Part shown: positions 31,230 through 39,931 of the stretch, piece after piece | Numbering within the stretch: the first letter of the stretch is position 1 | How the letters are laid out: each line of letters opens with the position of its first letter | DNA from: an uncultured beta proteobacterium | GTDB lineage: Bacteria > Pseudomonadota > Gammaproteobacteria > Burkholderiales > Burkholderiaceae_C | Length of the DNA stretch: 41,794 nt | Assembly (NCBI GenBank): GCA_903845345.1 | Contig: CAIMXF010000292.1 | Location: 1-41,794, forward strand | Reading direction: 5' to 3' | Translations under genes and position numbers: made by a program | The notes under the pieces: model-generated | Told to the model about the DNA's origin: nothing | The model's database searches: none | Seen by the model: the letters and a program-made list of their open reading frames with translations, nothing else

Positions 31230-34025
31230 ATGAAGACGAAACTTACGCCCATTGCCGCCGCCGCTGCGGTTGCGATCGCCGGAGCGATTGCCGCCCCGGC
31301 TTTCGCCCAGACCGCTGCGGCGCCTGCCGCTGCGGCCTCCGCCGCCAAGGCTGACGACGTCCAACGAGTGGAAGTCACGGGCATCCGCGGGTCGCTGCAA
31401 AGCGCGATCAACCAGAAGCGCAACGCCGAATCGCACGTCGAAGTGATCACGGCCGAAGACATCGGCAAGCTGCCGGACAAGAACGTCGCCGACTCGCTCG
31501 CCCGCCTGCCGGGCGTGACGATCAGCTCGTCGAGCGGCACCGAAGGCGGCTTCGACGAAGCCGACCGCGTGTCGATGCGCGGCACGTCGCCGTCGTTCAC
31601 GCAGACCCTGATCAACGGCCACAACATCGCCACCGGCGACTGGTTCGTGCTGGGCCAGACCGGTACCGTCGGCCGCAGCGTGTCGTACACGCTGCTGCCG
31701 TCGGAAGTGGTCAGCAGCGCCGTGGTGCACAAGAGCTCCGAGGCCAGCCTGATCGAAGGCGGCGTGGCGGGCTCGGTGGACATCATCACGCGCAAGCCGC
31801 TTGACTTCAAGAAGCCGTTCTCGCTGTCCGCCAGCGCCGGCGTGGTCTACGCCGAACTGCCGGACAAGCTGGACGGCCAGTACAACGGGCTGGTCAACTG
31901 GAAGAACGACGCGAGCACCTTCGGCGTCCTTGTCCAAGCCTTCTCCGAAACCCGCCACATCCGCCGCGATGGCGTGGAAGTGCTGGGCTTCGACACCATC
32001 CAGGCCAACGATGCATCGGCGAAGGCCAACCTGCCGGGCATTGTCGCCGGCGTGCAGTATCCCGACCTGGTCGGCGAGGCGCTGTTCGAGCAGGAACGCA
32101 AGCGCACCGGCGGCACGTTCGACATCGAACTGAAGCCTAACGATGGCATCACGCTGGACCTGAACGGTTTCCTGTCCGACCAGCAAGCGTCGAACATCAA
32201 CCGCAACTACATGTTCTTCGGCCGCAAGCTCGGCGGCGCCGAAGTGCCGACGAACTACACCGTGTCGAACGGCTACCTCACGTCGGCGTCGTACAGCGAT
32301 TCGGCCGGCATGATGGCCGGCATCTACGACCAGATCTCGCGTCCGGACGCCGCCTCGCATTCGCAGTACCTCGACTTCGACGGCAAGTTCCAGGCGACCG
32401 ACAAGCTGACGTTCAACACGAAGCTGGGCCTGTCGAACGGCTACGGCAAGTCCGGGGCGCAGGACGTCGCCGAGACGGTCGTCGGCGCCACCCAGGCGAG
32501 CTTCAGCCTGAACGGTCCCAACAACGCAGCAGGCTGGTCGACCAATGCGACGTCCACCTCGCAAGGCAGTGTCGGCTTCGGTCCCACGTTCAACACCGAC
32601 AGCGGTGACGGCTGGATCTTCGGCGACGGCCATATCAAGGTCGACGACAGCGAGAAGTGGGCGCAGCTGGACGGCCAGTACGACCTCGAGGCCGGCCCGC
32701 TGGTCGACCTGAAGTTCGGCGCCCGTGCCTCGTCGCACAAGCGCGCGCTGTGGGGCGTGGTCGGCCAGGGCCCGACCGCGGTCAACTGGGGTGCCGCTAA
32801 CTACGCCGCGGCCTGCGGCGGCGCCACCACCGACTTCCGTTGCATCCCGGCCGCTTCGGGCAACTACCCGAGCAACTGGGGCAGCGGCCTGAACGCCAGC
32901 GTTCCGGCGTCCCCATGGACGTTCTCGCCGGCGCAACTGGCGGCCTATGACGCCCAGTACGCCAATCGCGATCCGGGCACTGGTACCGACGATCCGGCCG
33001 GCCGCATGGACTACGGCGCCCAATACGGCGTCGGCGAAAAGACCACCGCTGCCTACCTCCAGGGCGACCTGGAAGGGAAGGATTGGTCCGGCAACGTCGG
33101 CTTGCGTCTGGTCCAAACCAAGGAACACATCCAGGACTATGTCCAGCAAGGGATTCCGGGCGCCAATACGGTCACGTCGGCTTTCGGCACCTTCACGTTG
33201 CAGACGACGGATCACACGTACAACGACCTGCTGCCCAGCCTGAACCTGAAGTACAACCTGAGCAAGGACATGCTTCTCCGCTTCGCCGCGTCGCGCACCA
33301 TGACCCGCGCCGACTACGGTCAACTGGCCGGCTCGGTGTCGCTCAACGCGGTGGACGACGTCAACCTCATCGGCAGCGGCACGGGTGGCAACCCGAACCT
33401 GAAGCCGGTCGTGTCGAACAACTTCGACGCGAGCTGGGAGTACTACTTCGCGCCGGGTTCCCTGGTGACGGCCAGCGTCTTCTACATGGACGTGACCAGC
33501 AACATCGGCCTGGCCCAGAAGCACGAGACCTACAACTACATCGACAACGCCCATCAGACCGGCGTGCCGGTGGACTTCGACCTGACCATTCCGGTCAACG
33601 AGTCGGCCAAGGTGCACGGCCTCGAAGCGAGCTGGGAACAGGCGATCTGGGGCGGCTTCGGCGCGAACGCGAACGGCTCCTTCACCAGCGCGACCACCTC
33701 CAGCGGCCTGCCGATGCTGGGCACGTCCAAGACGGTGTACAACCTGGGCGCGTACTTCGAGAACGACTACCTGAACGCACGCGTGTCCTGGAACCATCGC
33801 TCTTCGTTCTACAGCGGCCTGGATCGCAACAGCGCCTTCGTGCAGGGCGCCGGCGGCGCCCTGGCAGCCTCGATCGGCTGGACGTTCAACAAGCACTTCG
33901 ACATCACCCTCGAAGGCCGCAACCTGAACAAGCCGATCCTGCGCTACTACACGCTGGACAACCAGCCGCGTGCCAGCTACGTCAACGGCGCGCAGTACTA
34001 CCTGACGGCGCACTTCTCGTACTGA
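31230..34025 (+). CDS. TonB-dependent receptor 1
   Basis: MKTKLTPIAAAAAVAIAGAIAAPAFAQ signal; VEVTGIRGSLQSAINQKRNAESHVEVITAEDIGKLPDKNVADSLARLPGV plug; C-terminal YLTAHFSY. Confidence 0.95.
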   Translation: MKTKLTPIAAAAAVAIAGAIAAPAFAQTAAAPAAAASAAKADDVQRVEVTGIRGSLQSAINQKRNAESHVEVITAEDIGKLPDKNVADSLARLPGVTISSSSGTEGGFDEADRVSMRGTSPSFTQTLINGHNIATGDWFVLGQTGTVGRSVSYTLLPSEVVSSAVVHKSSEASLIEGGVAGSVDIITRKPLDFKKPFSLSASAGVVYAELPDKLDGQYNGLVNWKNDASTFGVLVQAFSETRHIRRDGVEVLGFDTIQANDASAKANLPGIVAGVQYPDLVGEALFEQERKRTGGTFDIELKPNDGITLDLNGFLSDQQASNINRNYMFFGRKLGGAEVPTNYTVSNGYLTSASYSDSAGMMAGIYDQISRPDAASHSQYLDFDGKFQATDKLTFNTKLGLSNGYGKSGAQDVAETVVGATQASFSLNGPNNAAGWSTNATSTSQGSVGFGPTFNTDSGDGWIFGDGHIKVDDSEKWAQLDGQYDLEAGPLVDLKFGARASSHKRALWGVVGQGPTAVNWGAANYAAACGGATTDFRCIPAASGNYPSNWGSGLNASVPASPWTFSPAQLAAYDAQYANRDPGTGTDDPAGRMDYGAQYGVGEKTTAAYLQGDLEGKDWSGNVGLRLVQTKEHIQDYVQQGIPGANTVTSAFGTFTLQTTDHTYNDLLPSLNLKYNLSKDMLLRFAASRTMTRADYGQLAGSVSLNAVDDVNLIGSGTGGNPNLKPVVSNNFDASWEYYFAPGSLVTASVFYMDVTSNIGLAQKHETYNYIDNAHQTGVPVDFDLTIPVNESAKVHGLEASWEQAIWGGFGANANGSFTSATTSSGLPMLGTSKTVYNLGAYFENDYLNARVSWNHRSSFYSGLDRNSAFVQGAGGALAASIGWTFNKHFDITLEGRNLNKPILRYYTLDNQPRASYVNGAQYYLTAHFSY

Positions 34026-34082
34026 TCTCGCCGGGAGGCCTGCGCGGGGACGTCCCGCGCGGGGATCTCCGGCGACACGGAA

Positions 34083-34109
34083 GACGACCCCCGGGTCGTC
34101 TTTTTTTTT
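34083..34109 (+). terminator. intrinsic terminator of TonB receptor 1
   Basis: GACGACCC-CC-GGGTCGTC followed by T9. Confidence 0.9.
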
Positions 34110-34198
34110 GCCTGGCGCCGCGGCACCCGCTGCAGGCGCGCGGCTATGCTGGCGCATTCCGCCGAAACGGCCGCCTCGCCTTCGCTTCGAGACATTCG

Positions 34199-35221
34199 AT
34201 GACCGCGTCTCTCCCCTCCCTGCCCGAATGGCAGGGCGTCACCCGGGCCCAGTTCGAGGCCGAGATCCTGCCCCGCAATGCGCCGGCGATCCTGCGCGGG
34301 GTGGCTGGCGACTGGCCGTCCGTCGCGCGCGCGCGGCAATCGGCGCTGGACGTCGCGCGCTACCTGGCCGAGCTGGACAACGGCACGCCCGTCGACGCGC
34401 TGATGCTGGCGCCCGAGGAGAACGGGCGCATCGACTACGACGCCTCGATGGAGGGCTTCAACTACCTGCGCGTGCGGACGCCGGTGAGTCGCGTCGTCGA
34501 GCAGGCCTTGCGCTACGCGCAGTTCGCACGCGCACCCTGCGTCGCGGCGCAGAGCGCGCTGGTGGCCCAGTGCCTGCCGGACTTCAAGACGCACAACGTG
34601 CTGTCGCTGCTGGACGCCGGCGTCGAGCCGCGCATCTGGGTCGGCACGGCCATCATCACGCCGGCCCATTTCGACCAGTCGCACAACATCGCGGTCTGCG
34701 TGGCCGGGCGGCGCCGCTTCACGTTGTTTCCGCCCGAGCAGGTCGCCAACCTGTACGTCGGCCCGCTCGAGCACACGCCTGCCGGCATGCCGATGTCGCT
34801 GGTCGATTTCGCCGAGCCCGACTTCGAGCGCTTCCCGCGCTTTCGCGAGGCCCTGGCCAGCGCGCAGGTGGCCGAGCTCGCGCCGGGCGACGCCATCTAC
34901 ATGCCGCCGCTGTGGTGGCACCACGTGCATTCGCTCGAGCGGTTCAACATCCTGGTGAATTACTGGTGGCACCTGGCCGCCGTCGGCCGCGACGTGCTGC
35001 CGCACGTGCTGGACGCGCTCATGCTCGCGGCCGCTTCGCTGCGCACGTTGCCGCCCGCGCAGCGCGACGCCTGGCGCCACCTGTTCGAGCACTATGCGTT
35101 CGACGCCGAGCGCGACGTTACCGGCCACATCCCTCCCGAACGCCAGGGGCTGCTCGGCCCGACGGGCCCGGCGCAGAACGCGCTGCTGCGCGCAATGCTG
35201 GCCAAGCGGATCACAGGCTGA
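34199..35221 (+). CDS. cupin-like (JmjC/Cupin_8 type) protein
   Basis: WVGTAIITPAHFDQSHNIAVCVAGRRRFTLFPPEQVANLYVGPLEHTPAG..ELAPGDAIYMPPLWWHHVHSL. Confidence 0.88.
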   Translation: MTASLPSLPEWQGVTRAQFEAEILPRNAPAILRGVAGDWPSVARARQSALDVARYLAELDNGTPVDALMLAPEENGRIDYDASMEGFNYLRVRTPVSRVVEQALRYAQFARAPCVAAQSALVAQCLPDFKTHNVLSLLDAGVEPRIWVGTAIITPAHFDQSHNIAVCVAGRRRFTLFPPEQVANLYVGPLEHTPAGMPMSLVDFAEPDFERFPRFREALASAQVAELAPGDAIYMPPLWWHHVHSLERFNILVNYWWHLAAVGRDVLPHVLDALMLAAASLRTLPPAQRDAWRHLFEHYAFDAERDVTGHIPPERQGLLGPTGPAQNALLRAMLAKRITG

Positions 35222-35716
35222 ACGAGCCCGTGCGCGTTGGTGATGCGGCCAACGGCGCCGCCGATGACCGCCGTGCCTCCGCGCCCGGAACCCGCAACGC
35301 GCTCCCCGCGCAGGCCCTATCGACGAGCTCGGCTGCCTGGCGGCATCAGCCCGACCCTGAAGGCGTCGAACGTCGCCGTCGAAGTCGCGGGTGCATCCGC
35401 AACTGAGGATGCGCGGCATGCCGTCGTCGCAAGGGCTGCCGGAATCGTGCCCGCGGCGTCGCGAGATGCCAGCTCCGGCCTGGCATCACCGGACATCCGC
35501 GCGTCATCGGCTTGACCTCCCGGACAGCGCAGGCGGCCTCGGCAAAGCCAGGCACCGTTTCCTGATCGGGGCGCCACATTTCATTCGTTCGACCGCTGCA
35601 TCGAACGCGCTGGGTGAGGATCCGCGTCGCGAACGACGCTGATCGCGCGTCGCCTCCACGTCGAAACTCAGTGAAAACCATCGAACCACTTCAAGTCCTC
35701 TTACGTATCATCCATT

Positions 35717-35735
35717 AAATCAACTCATTTGATTT
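35717..35735. promoter_or_regulatory. palindrome upstream of TonB receptor 2 (candidate operator)
   Basis: AAATCAA-CTCAT-TTGATTT. Confidence 0.45.
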
Positions 35736-35974
35736 GATGGAAGCGATCGAACGGCGCCGCACAACGGCACACGATCGTTGCCGCCGCGGCCACGGCCTTG
35801 GCAGGCGCGTTCGCGCGCTTCCAGGGACTGGCTGCACTCGGGGTGCCAGGTGCTGCCTGGCAACGCCCGTGAACGCGTTTCACGTCGCCTGACAAGCGCA
35901 CGCACCGCAGATTCGACCCGACATCCACCGGCCGTGTTCATCAAGAAATGCTGCCACCCGCAAAGAGGAGCCCC

Positions 35975-38641
35975 ATGAAGACGAAACTCAAACCCGTTGC
36001 CGCCGCCGCGGCGGTCACGCTTGCCGGCGCGGTCTCCGCCCCGGCGTTCGCGCAGTCCGCCGGGGCTCCGGCACCGGCCGCTTCGGCCGCCATGGCCACC
36101 AGGGACGATCCGGTCCAGACGGTCGAGGTCACCGGCATCCGCGCCTCGCTGCAGACCTCCACGAACATCAAGAAGAACGCCAACGCCGTCGTGGACGCGC
36201 TGTCCGCCGAAGACGTCGGCAAGCTGCCCGACTCCGACGTCGGCGAATCGCTGGGCCGCATCCCCGGCGTGTCCGTGGACCGCGAGTTCGGCCAGGGCTC
36301 CTCGGTCTCGATCCGTGGCTCGGATCCGCAGATGACCTACACGACGCTGAACGGCCAGACCGTGGCTTCGACGGGCTGGTACGACCAGAAGTCGGTCGAC
36401 CGTTCGTTCAACTACTCGCTGCTGCCCTCCGAGCTCATCGGTGGCATGGACGTCTACAAGACGCAGCAGGCCGACCTGACCGAAGGCGGCATCGGCGGCA
36501 CCGTGATCGTCAAGACGCGCAAGCCGCTGGACCTCGCGGCCAACACGGCGTTCGTCAGTGCCCGGGTGTCCAAGGGCACGGTCAGCACGGATCCGGACAA
36601 GGACGTCTCGGGCATGTACAGCTGGCGCAGCGAGGACAGGCGCTTCGGCGCGCTGGTCGCGGGCGCCTTCGAGAAGGGCATCTACATCCGCCGCGGCATC
36701 GAGTCGGACACGCGCTGGTCGGGCGACGTCGAGCCGACGACCTTCATCCAGAACCGCCAGCGCAGCGCACTCAACCTGACGCTGCAGGCCAGGCCCGTCG
36801 AGAACCTGGACCTGGGCCTGAACTACCTGAAGCTGGCGTTGACGGGCGACAACTCCAATACCAGCCAGTACCTGTTCCAGACCGCCAGCCCGGACAGCAA
36901 CCCGAACGGCCCGGCGACGCCCTGCGTGATGAACGCCGTCGGCGTCTGCGTGACCAGCAACATCAGCGCCGCCGACGCGACGGACGAGTTCGTGCAGACC
37001 TGGGCCCGCAAGGCCAGGATGACCTCCGACAGCCTGGTGCTGAACGGGTCGTACAAGCTGGACGACTGGAAGCTCGAGGCCGTCGGCGGCACGACCAAGG
37101 CCGATGGCGGTACGTCGGAGACGACGAACTACAGCTACTACGCTGGCGGCCTGCCGCTGTGGGCCGGCCAGATCGACGCCACGGGCAAGGAAATCCACAT
37201 CAGCCCGACGACGAACCAGAACTACACGACCGCCAATCTCCCGTCCACGATCGGCCCGGCAGGATCGTGGGCGACGACGCAGGGACCGAACAGCGACAAG
37301 GAGAACTTCGCCCAACTGGACGCCACCAAGGATCTGGACTGGGCAGGCCTGACGTCGTTCAAGTTCGGCGCCCGCGCCACGAAGCACACCTTCGCGCAGA
37401 ACACGCTGCGCGCCAACTTCGCGGCCACGCCGGTCCTGGCCAACACGGCGAGCCTGTACGACGGCACGATGGACACGGGCACGCCCGGCTGGAGCGCTCC
37501 GAAGCCCGACATCGACGCGATGATGGCCAACACCAACGCGAACATCACGTCGTGGTCCGAAGAGCGGGACGGCTACGGCGTCCTGCAGGAGCGCAACACC
37601 TCCGCCTACGGCATGTTCGAGTTCGAGAAGGACCAGTGGCGCGGCAACTTCGGCCTGCGCTACGTCCACACCCGGGCTTCGGCCACGGGCTACAAGTTCG
37701 ACGGCTCGCCGCTGGCGGCCGGCGACATCGCGCAGAACCAGGGCTGGAGCAGCTCGCTGTCCAGCGACCAGGCCTCGTACGGCTACTTCCTGCCGAGCTT
37801 CAACGCGGCGTTCAACCTCCAGAAGGACACGATCCTTCGCCTGGCCGCTTCGCGCGCCATGACCCGCCCGAACTTCGCCAACATGTTGCAGGCGCAGCAG
37901 TCGGGCTATGAAGACGGCGTCGCGGGCAACGAGACGATGGTCTACGGCAGCCCGGGCCTCAAGCCGATGCTGTCGAACCAGTTCGACCTCAGCCTCGAGC
38001 ACTACTACGGCCGCGGCAACCTGGTGGCGGTGGACTATTTCCACAAGAGCATCAGCAACTTCATCACCACCGTGACGAAGTATGACCAGTCGATCGGCGT
38101 GGTCAGCCCCGACAGCGGCCTGGACAGCTGGACGGTCAGCAACTACGTCAACGCCGGCGGGGGCAAGATCGACGGCCTCGAGGCCCAGGTCAACCACGAC
38201 TTCGACAACGGCTTCGGCGTTGTCGGCAACTACACGTTCTCGCACGCGGTGGCCCCGGCGAGCAGCTACGTGGACGCGGTGCCGGTGTTCACGCAATCCT
38301 CGCGCAACACCGTCAACCTGGCGGGCTACTACGAGACCTCGGTCTACTCGGCGCGCCTGGCCTACAACTGGCGTTCCAAGTACATGCTGCGTGAAGATCC
38401 GTACTGGTATGGCAACCGCTGGCACGATGCCTACGGCACGCTGGACCTGAGCCTGGGCTACAACATCACCCCCAAGATCCGCCTGGGCTTCGACGCGACC
38501 AACCTGCTCAAGCAGAAGGACCTCGAGTACGGCACGAGCGGCACGCCGTCGACGCAAAAGGTGCCCTTGCAGGACGGCTACCCCGCCTGGTCGTTCATGG
38601 GCGAGACGACGTACCGCGTCGGCCTGAGCGCCAAGTTCTGA
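35975..38641 (+). CDS. TonB-dependent receptor 2
   Basis: MKTKLKPVAAAAAVTLAGAVSAPAFAQ; VEVTGIRASLQTSTNIKKNANAVVDALSAEDVGKLPDSDVGESLGRIPGVSVDREFGQGSSVSIRG; C-terminal YRVGLSAKF. Confidence 0.95.
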   Translation: MKTKLKPVAAAAAVTLAGAVSAPAFAQSAGAPAPAASAAMATRDDPVQTVEVTGIRASLQTSTNIKKNANAVVDALSAEDVGKLPDSDVGESLGRIPGVSVDREFGQGSSVSIRGSDPQMTYTTLNGQTVASTGWYDQKSVDRSFNYSLLPSELIGGMDVYKTQQADLTEGGIGGTVIVKTRKPLDLAANTAFVSARVSKGTVSTDPDKDVSGMYSWRSEDRRFGALVAGAFEKGIYIRRGIESDTRWSGDVEPTTFIQNRQRSALNLTLQARPVENLDLGLNYLKLALTGDNSNTSQYLFQTASPDSNPNGPATPCVMNAVGVCVTSNISAADATDEFVQTWARKARMTSDSLVLNGSYKLDDWKLEAVGGTTKADGGTSETTNYSYYAGGLPLWAGQIDATGKEIHISPTTNQNYTTANLPSTIGPAGSWATTQGPNSDKENFAQLDATKDLDWAGLTSFKFGARATKHTFAQNTLRANFAATPVLANTASLYDGTMDTGTPGWSAPKPDIDAMMANTNANITSWSEERDGYGVLQERNTSAYGMFEFEKDQWRGNFGLRYVHTRASATGYKFDGSPLAAGDIAQNQGWSSSLSSDQASYGYFLPSFNAAFNLQKDTILRLAASRAMTRPNFANMLQAQQSGYEDGVAGNETMVYGSPGLKPMLSNQFDLSLEHYYGRGNLVAVDYFHKSISNFITTVTKYDQSIGVVSPDSGLDSWTVSNYVNAGGGKIDGLEAQVNHDFDNGFGVVGNYTFSHAVAPASSYVDAVPVFTQSSRNTVNLAGYYETSVYSARLAYNWRSKYMLREDPYWYGNRWHDAYGTLDLSLGYNITPKIRLGFDATNLLKQKDLEYGTSGTPSTQKVPLQDGYPAWSFMGETTYRVGLSAKF

Positions 38642-38761
38642 GGCGCTGGCGCCCAGCGAAGTGGCCGGCACGAGCACGGCCGCTTCGAACCGCACCCCAT
38701 GCATCGGACGCAAGTCCGGCCGCCGGTGTGTTTTCCCGGGGTACCCGCTAGCATCTCGCCC

Positions 38762-39469
38762 ATGCCCGAGAACCACGCGCTCCGGATGCCGCCCGACATC
38801 CGGTCCCTCAGGATCGGCGACCACCAAGTCGTCGTCATCGACAACTTCCTCGAACATCCCGAAGCGTTGGTCGAATTCGCCGCGGAGGGCCGCTTCGAGC
38901 CCTATCCCGGCATGGCCGAGCGAAAGGGCTATCCGGGCATCCGCGCCCGCGCGCCGGGCGACTACTCGCACAACATCACGGAGCTGCTGGATCCGCTCAT
39001 CAAGGTGAACTTCGGCGTCCCCGAGGTGCTGGCCGTGAAGAAGAGCGCCTGCTATTTCTCGCTGACCACCACGCCCCCCGGGGCGCTCGGGCCGCTCCAG
39101 CGCACGCCGCATTTCGACGCGAGCACGCCGCACCACATGGCTGCGCTGCTCTACCTGTGCAACGACGAGCACGGCGGCACGGGCTTCTATCGTCACAACG
39201 CGACCGGCATGCAGCGCATCACGGCCGAGAACCGCGAGCGCTATCTCGACGTCTACTATGAAGAGATCAATGCGCGCCTCCCGGCGCAGCGCTACTTCGA
39301 TCGCTCGGACGAGCGATTCACGCTGCTCGGCGCGATTGCCGCGCGCTTCAACCGCATGGTGGTCTACCCAGGCAGCCTGCTGCACAGCGCCTGCGTCAAT
39401 CCGGCGCTCAGCCTCTGCGGCGATCCGCGAAAGGGTCGATTGACGGTCAATACGTTCTACGACTTCTGA
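38762..39469 (+). CDS. DUF6445-like protein
   Basis: MPENHALRMPPDIRSLRIGDHQVVVIDNFLEHPEALVEFA...RTPHFDAS..HMAALLYLCNDEHGGTGFYRHNATGM..YPGSLLHSACV; 2OG-oxygenase-like HxD...H spacing. Confidence 0.7.
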   Translation: MPENHALRMPPDIRSLRIGDHQVVVIDNFLEHPEALVEFAAEGRFEPYPGMAERKGYPGIRARAPGDYSHNITELLDPLIKVNFGVPEVLAVKKSACYFSLTTTPPGALGPLQRTPHFDASTPHHMAALLYLCNDEHGGTGFYRHNATGMQRITAENRERYLDVYYEEINARLPAQRYFDRSDERFTLLGAIAARFNRMVVYPGSLLHSACVNPALSLCGDPRKGRLTVNTFYDF

Positions 39470-39565
39470 CGGCCCCGCGCGTGACACGGCAGCTCGCTTG
39501 AGACCAGATGAAAACCCGGCTGCGCAGGTGGGTTGCGGGTTAGTACCGATAACCAGCAAGGCAAC

Positions 39566-39584
39566 TGGTAGTACATTGGTGCCA
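39566..39584 (+). promoter_or_regulatory. operator with embedded -10 upstream of a putative ncRNA
   Basis: TGGTAGTACATTGGTGCCA; TGGT-N7-TGGT; -10-like TACATT 39572-39577; flanking inverted ACCAG (39552-39556)/CTGGT (39565-39569). Confidence 0.65.
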
Positions 39585-39741
39585 TGTCGCACGGAGAGCG
39601 GGTTGGAAGTCCTGAGGGCCCGCTCGCGACATCTGGAACGACGGCGGACGAGTGGGTCCGCCCGCCCGAAGTCGATAGCGGGCGTAGTGCCAGTCCGGTG
39701 GGTGGAGGTGAGCCGCGTCTCTCGGCTCACCTCTTTTTTTT
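39584..39741 (+). ncRNA. putative ~158-nt structured intergenic sRNA, predicted amino-sugar-responsive
   Basis: Predicted start 7 nt after the -10; ATGTCGC/GCGACAT and GAGCGGG/CCCGCTC two-part stem, GGCGGAC/GTCCGCC hairpin, CGCCCG/CGGGCG hairpin, terminator GAGGTGAGCCG-CGTCTCT-CGGCTCACCTC-T8. Confidence 0.65.
39705..39741 (+). terminator. strong intrinsic terminator
   Basis: Perfect 11-bp stem, 7-nt loop, T8. Confidence 0.93.
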
Positions 39742-39754
39742 GCCCGCGACGGCC

Positions 39755-39790
39755 AAAAAAAACCGGCCGGTACCCCGAAGCACCGGCCGG
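39755..39790 (-). terminator. intrinsic terminator of ROK gene
   Basis: On minus strand CCGGCCGGT-GCTTCGGGGT-ACCGGCCGG-T8. Confidence 0.88.
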
Positions 39791-39931
39791 CTCGCAATGT
39801 CCAATCAAGAATTGGACTAGCCCGAAACTAATGCCGCGGTGGCTGGCCCTGCCCCTCGCACGTCGCAGTGCGGCCGTCGGCAACCTCGCCCATCGCGCAG
39901 GGGACAAGCCCTGGCACCATTGCGGCCGCCG

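Noticed and set aside
31104-34157. 1017-aa antisense ORF over TonB receptor 1
   Set aside because: High-GC shadow ORF with low-complexity R/A/V/G composition, opposite a clear TonB receptor.
39584-39741. ncRNA as a GlmY/GlmZ homolog
   Set aside because: Only the metabolic theme is shared; no sequence or structural correspondence could be established by eye.
39584-39741. ncRNA as a cis riboswitch
   Set aside because: No downstream co-directional gene; the next gene is convergent and has its own terminator.
39584-39820. 78-aa ORF starting at the predicted ncRNA 5' end
   Set aside because: It runs straight through the strong intrinsic terminator and T8 tract, lacks an SD, and shows no recognisable protein features; the palindromic content fits RNA structure better. 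A leaderless short peptide cannot be fully excluded.
35720-39907. 1395-aa antisense ORF over TonB receptor 2 and DUF6445
   Set aside because: Shadow ORF; composition and position mirror the genuine genes.
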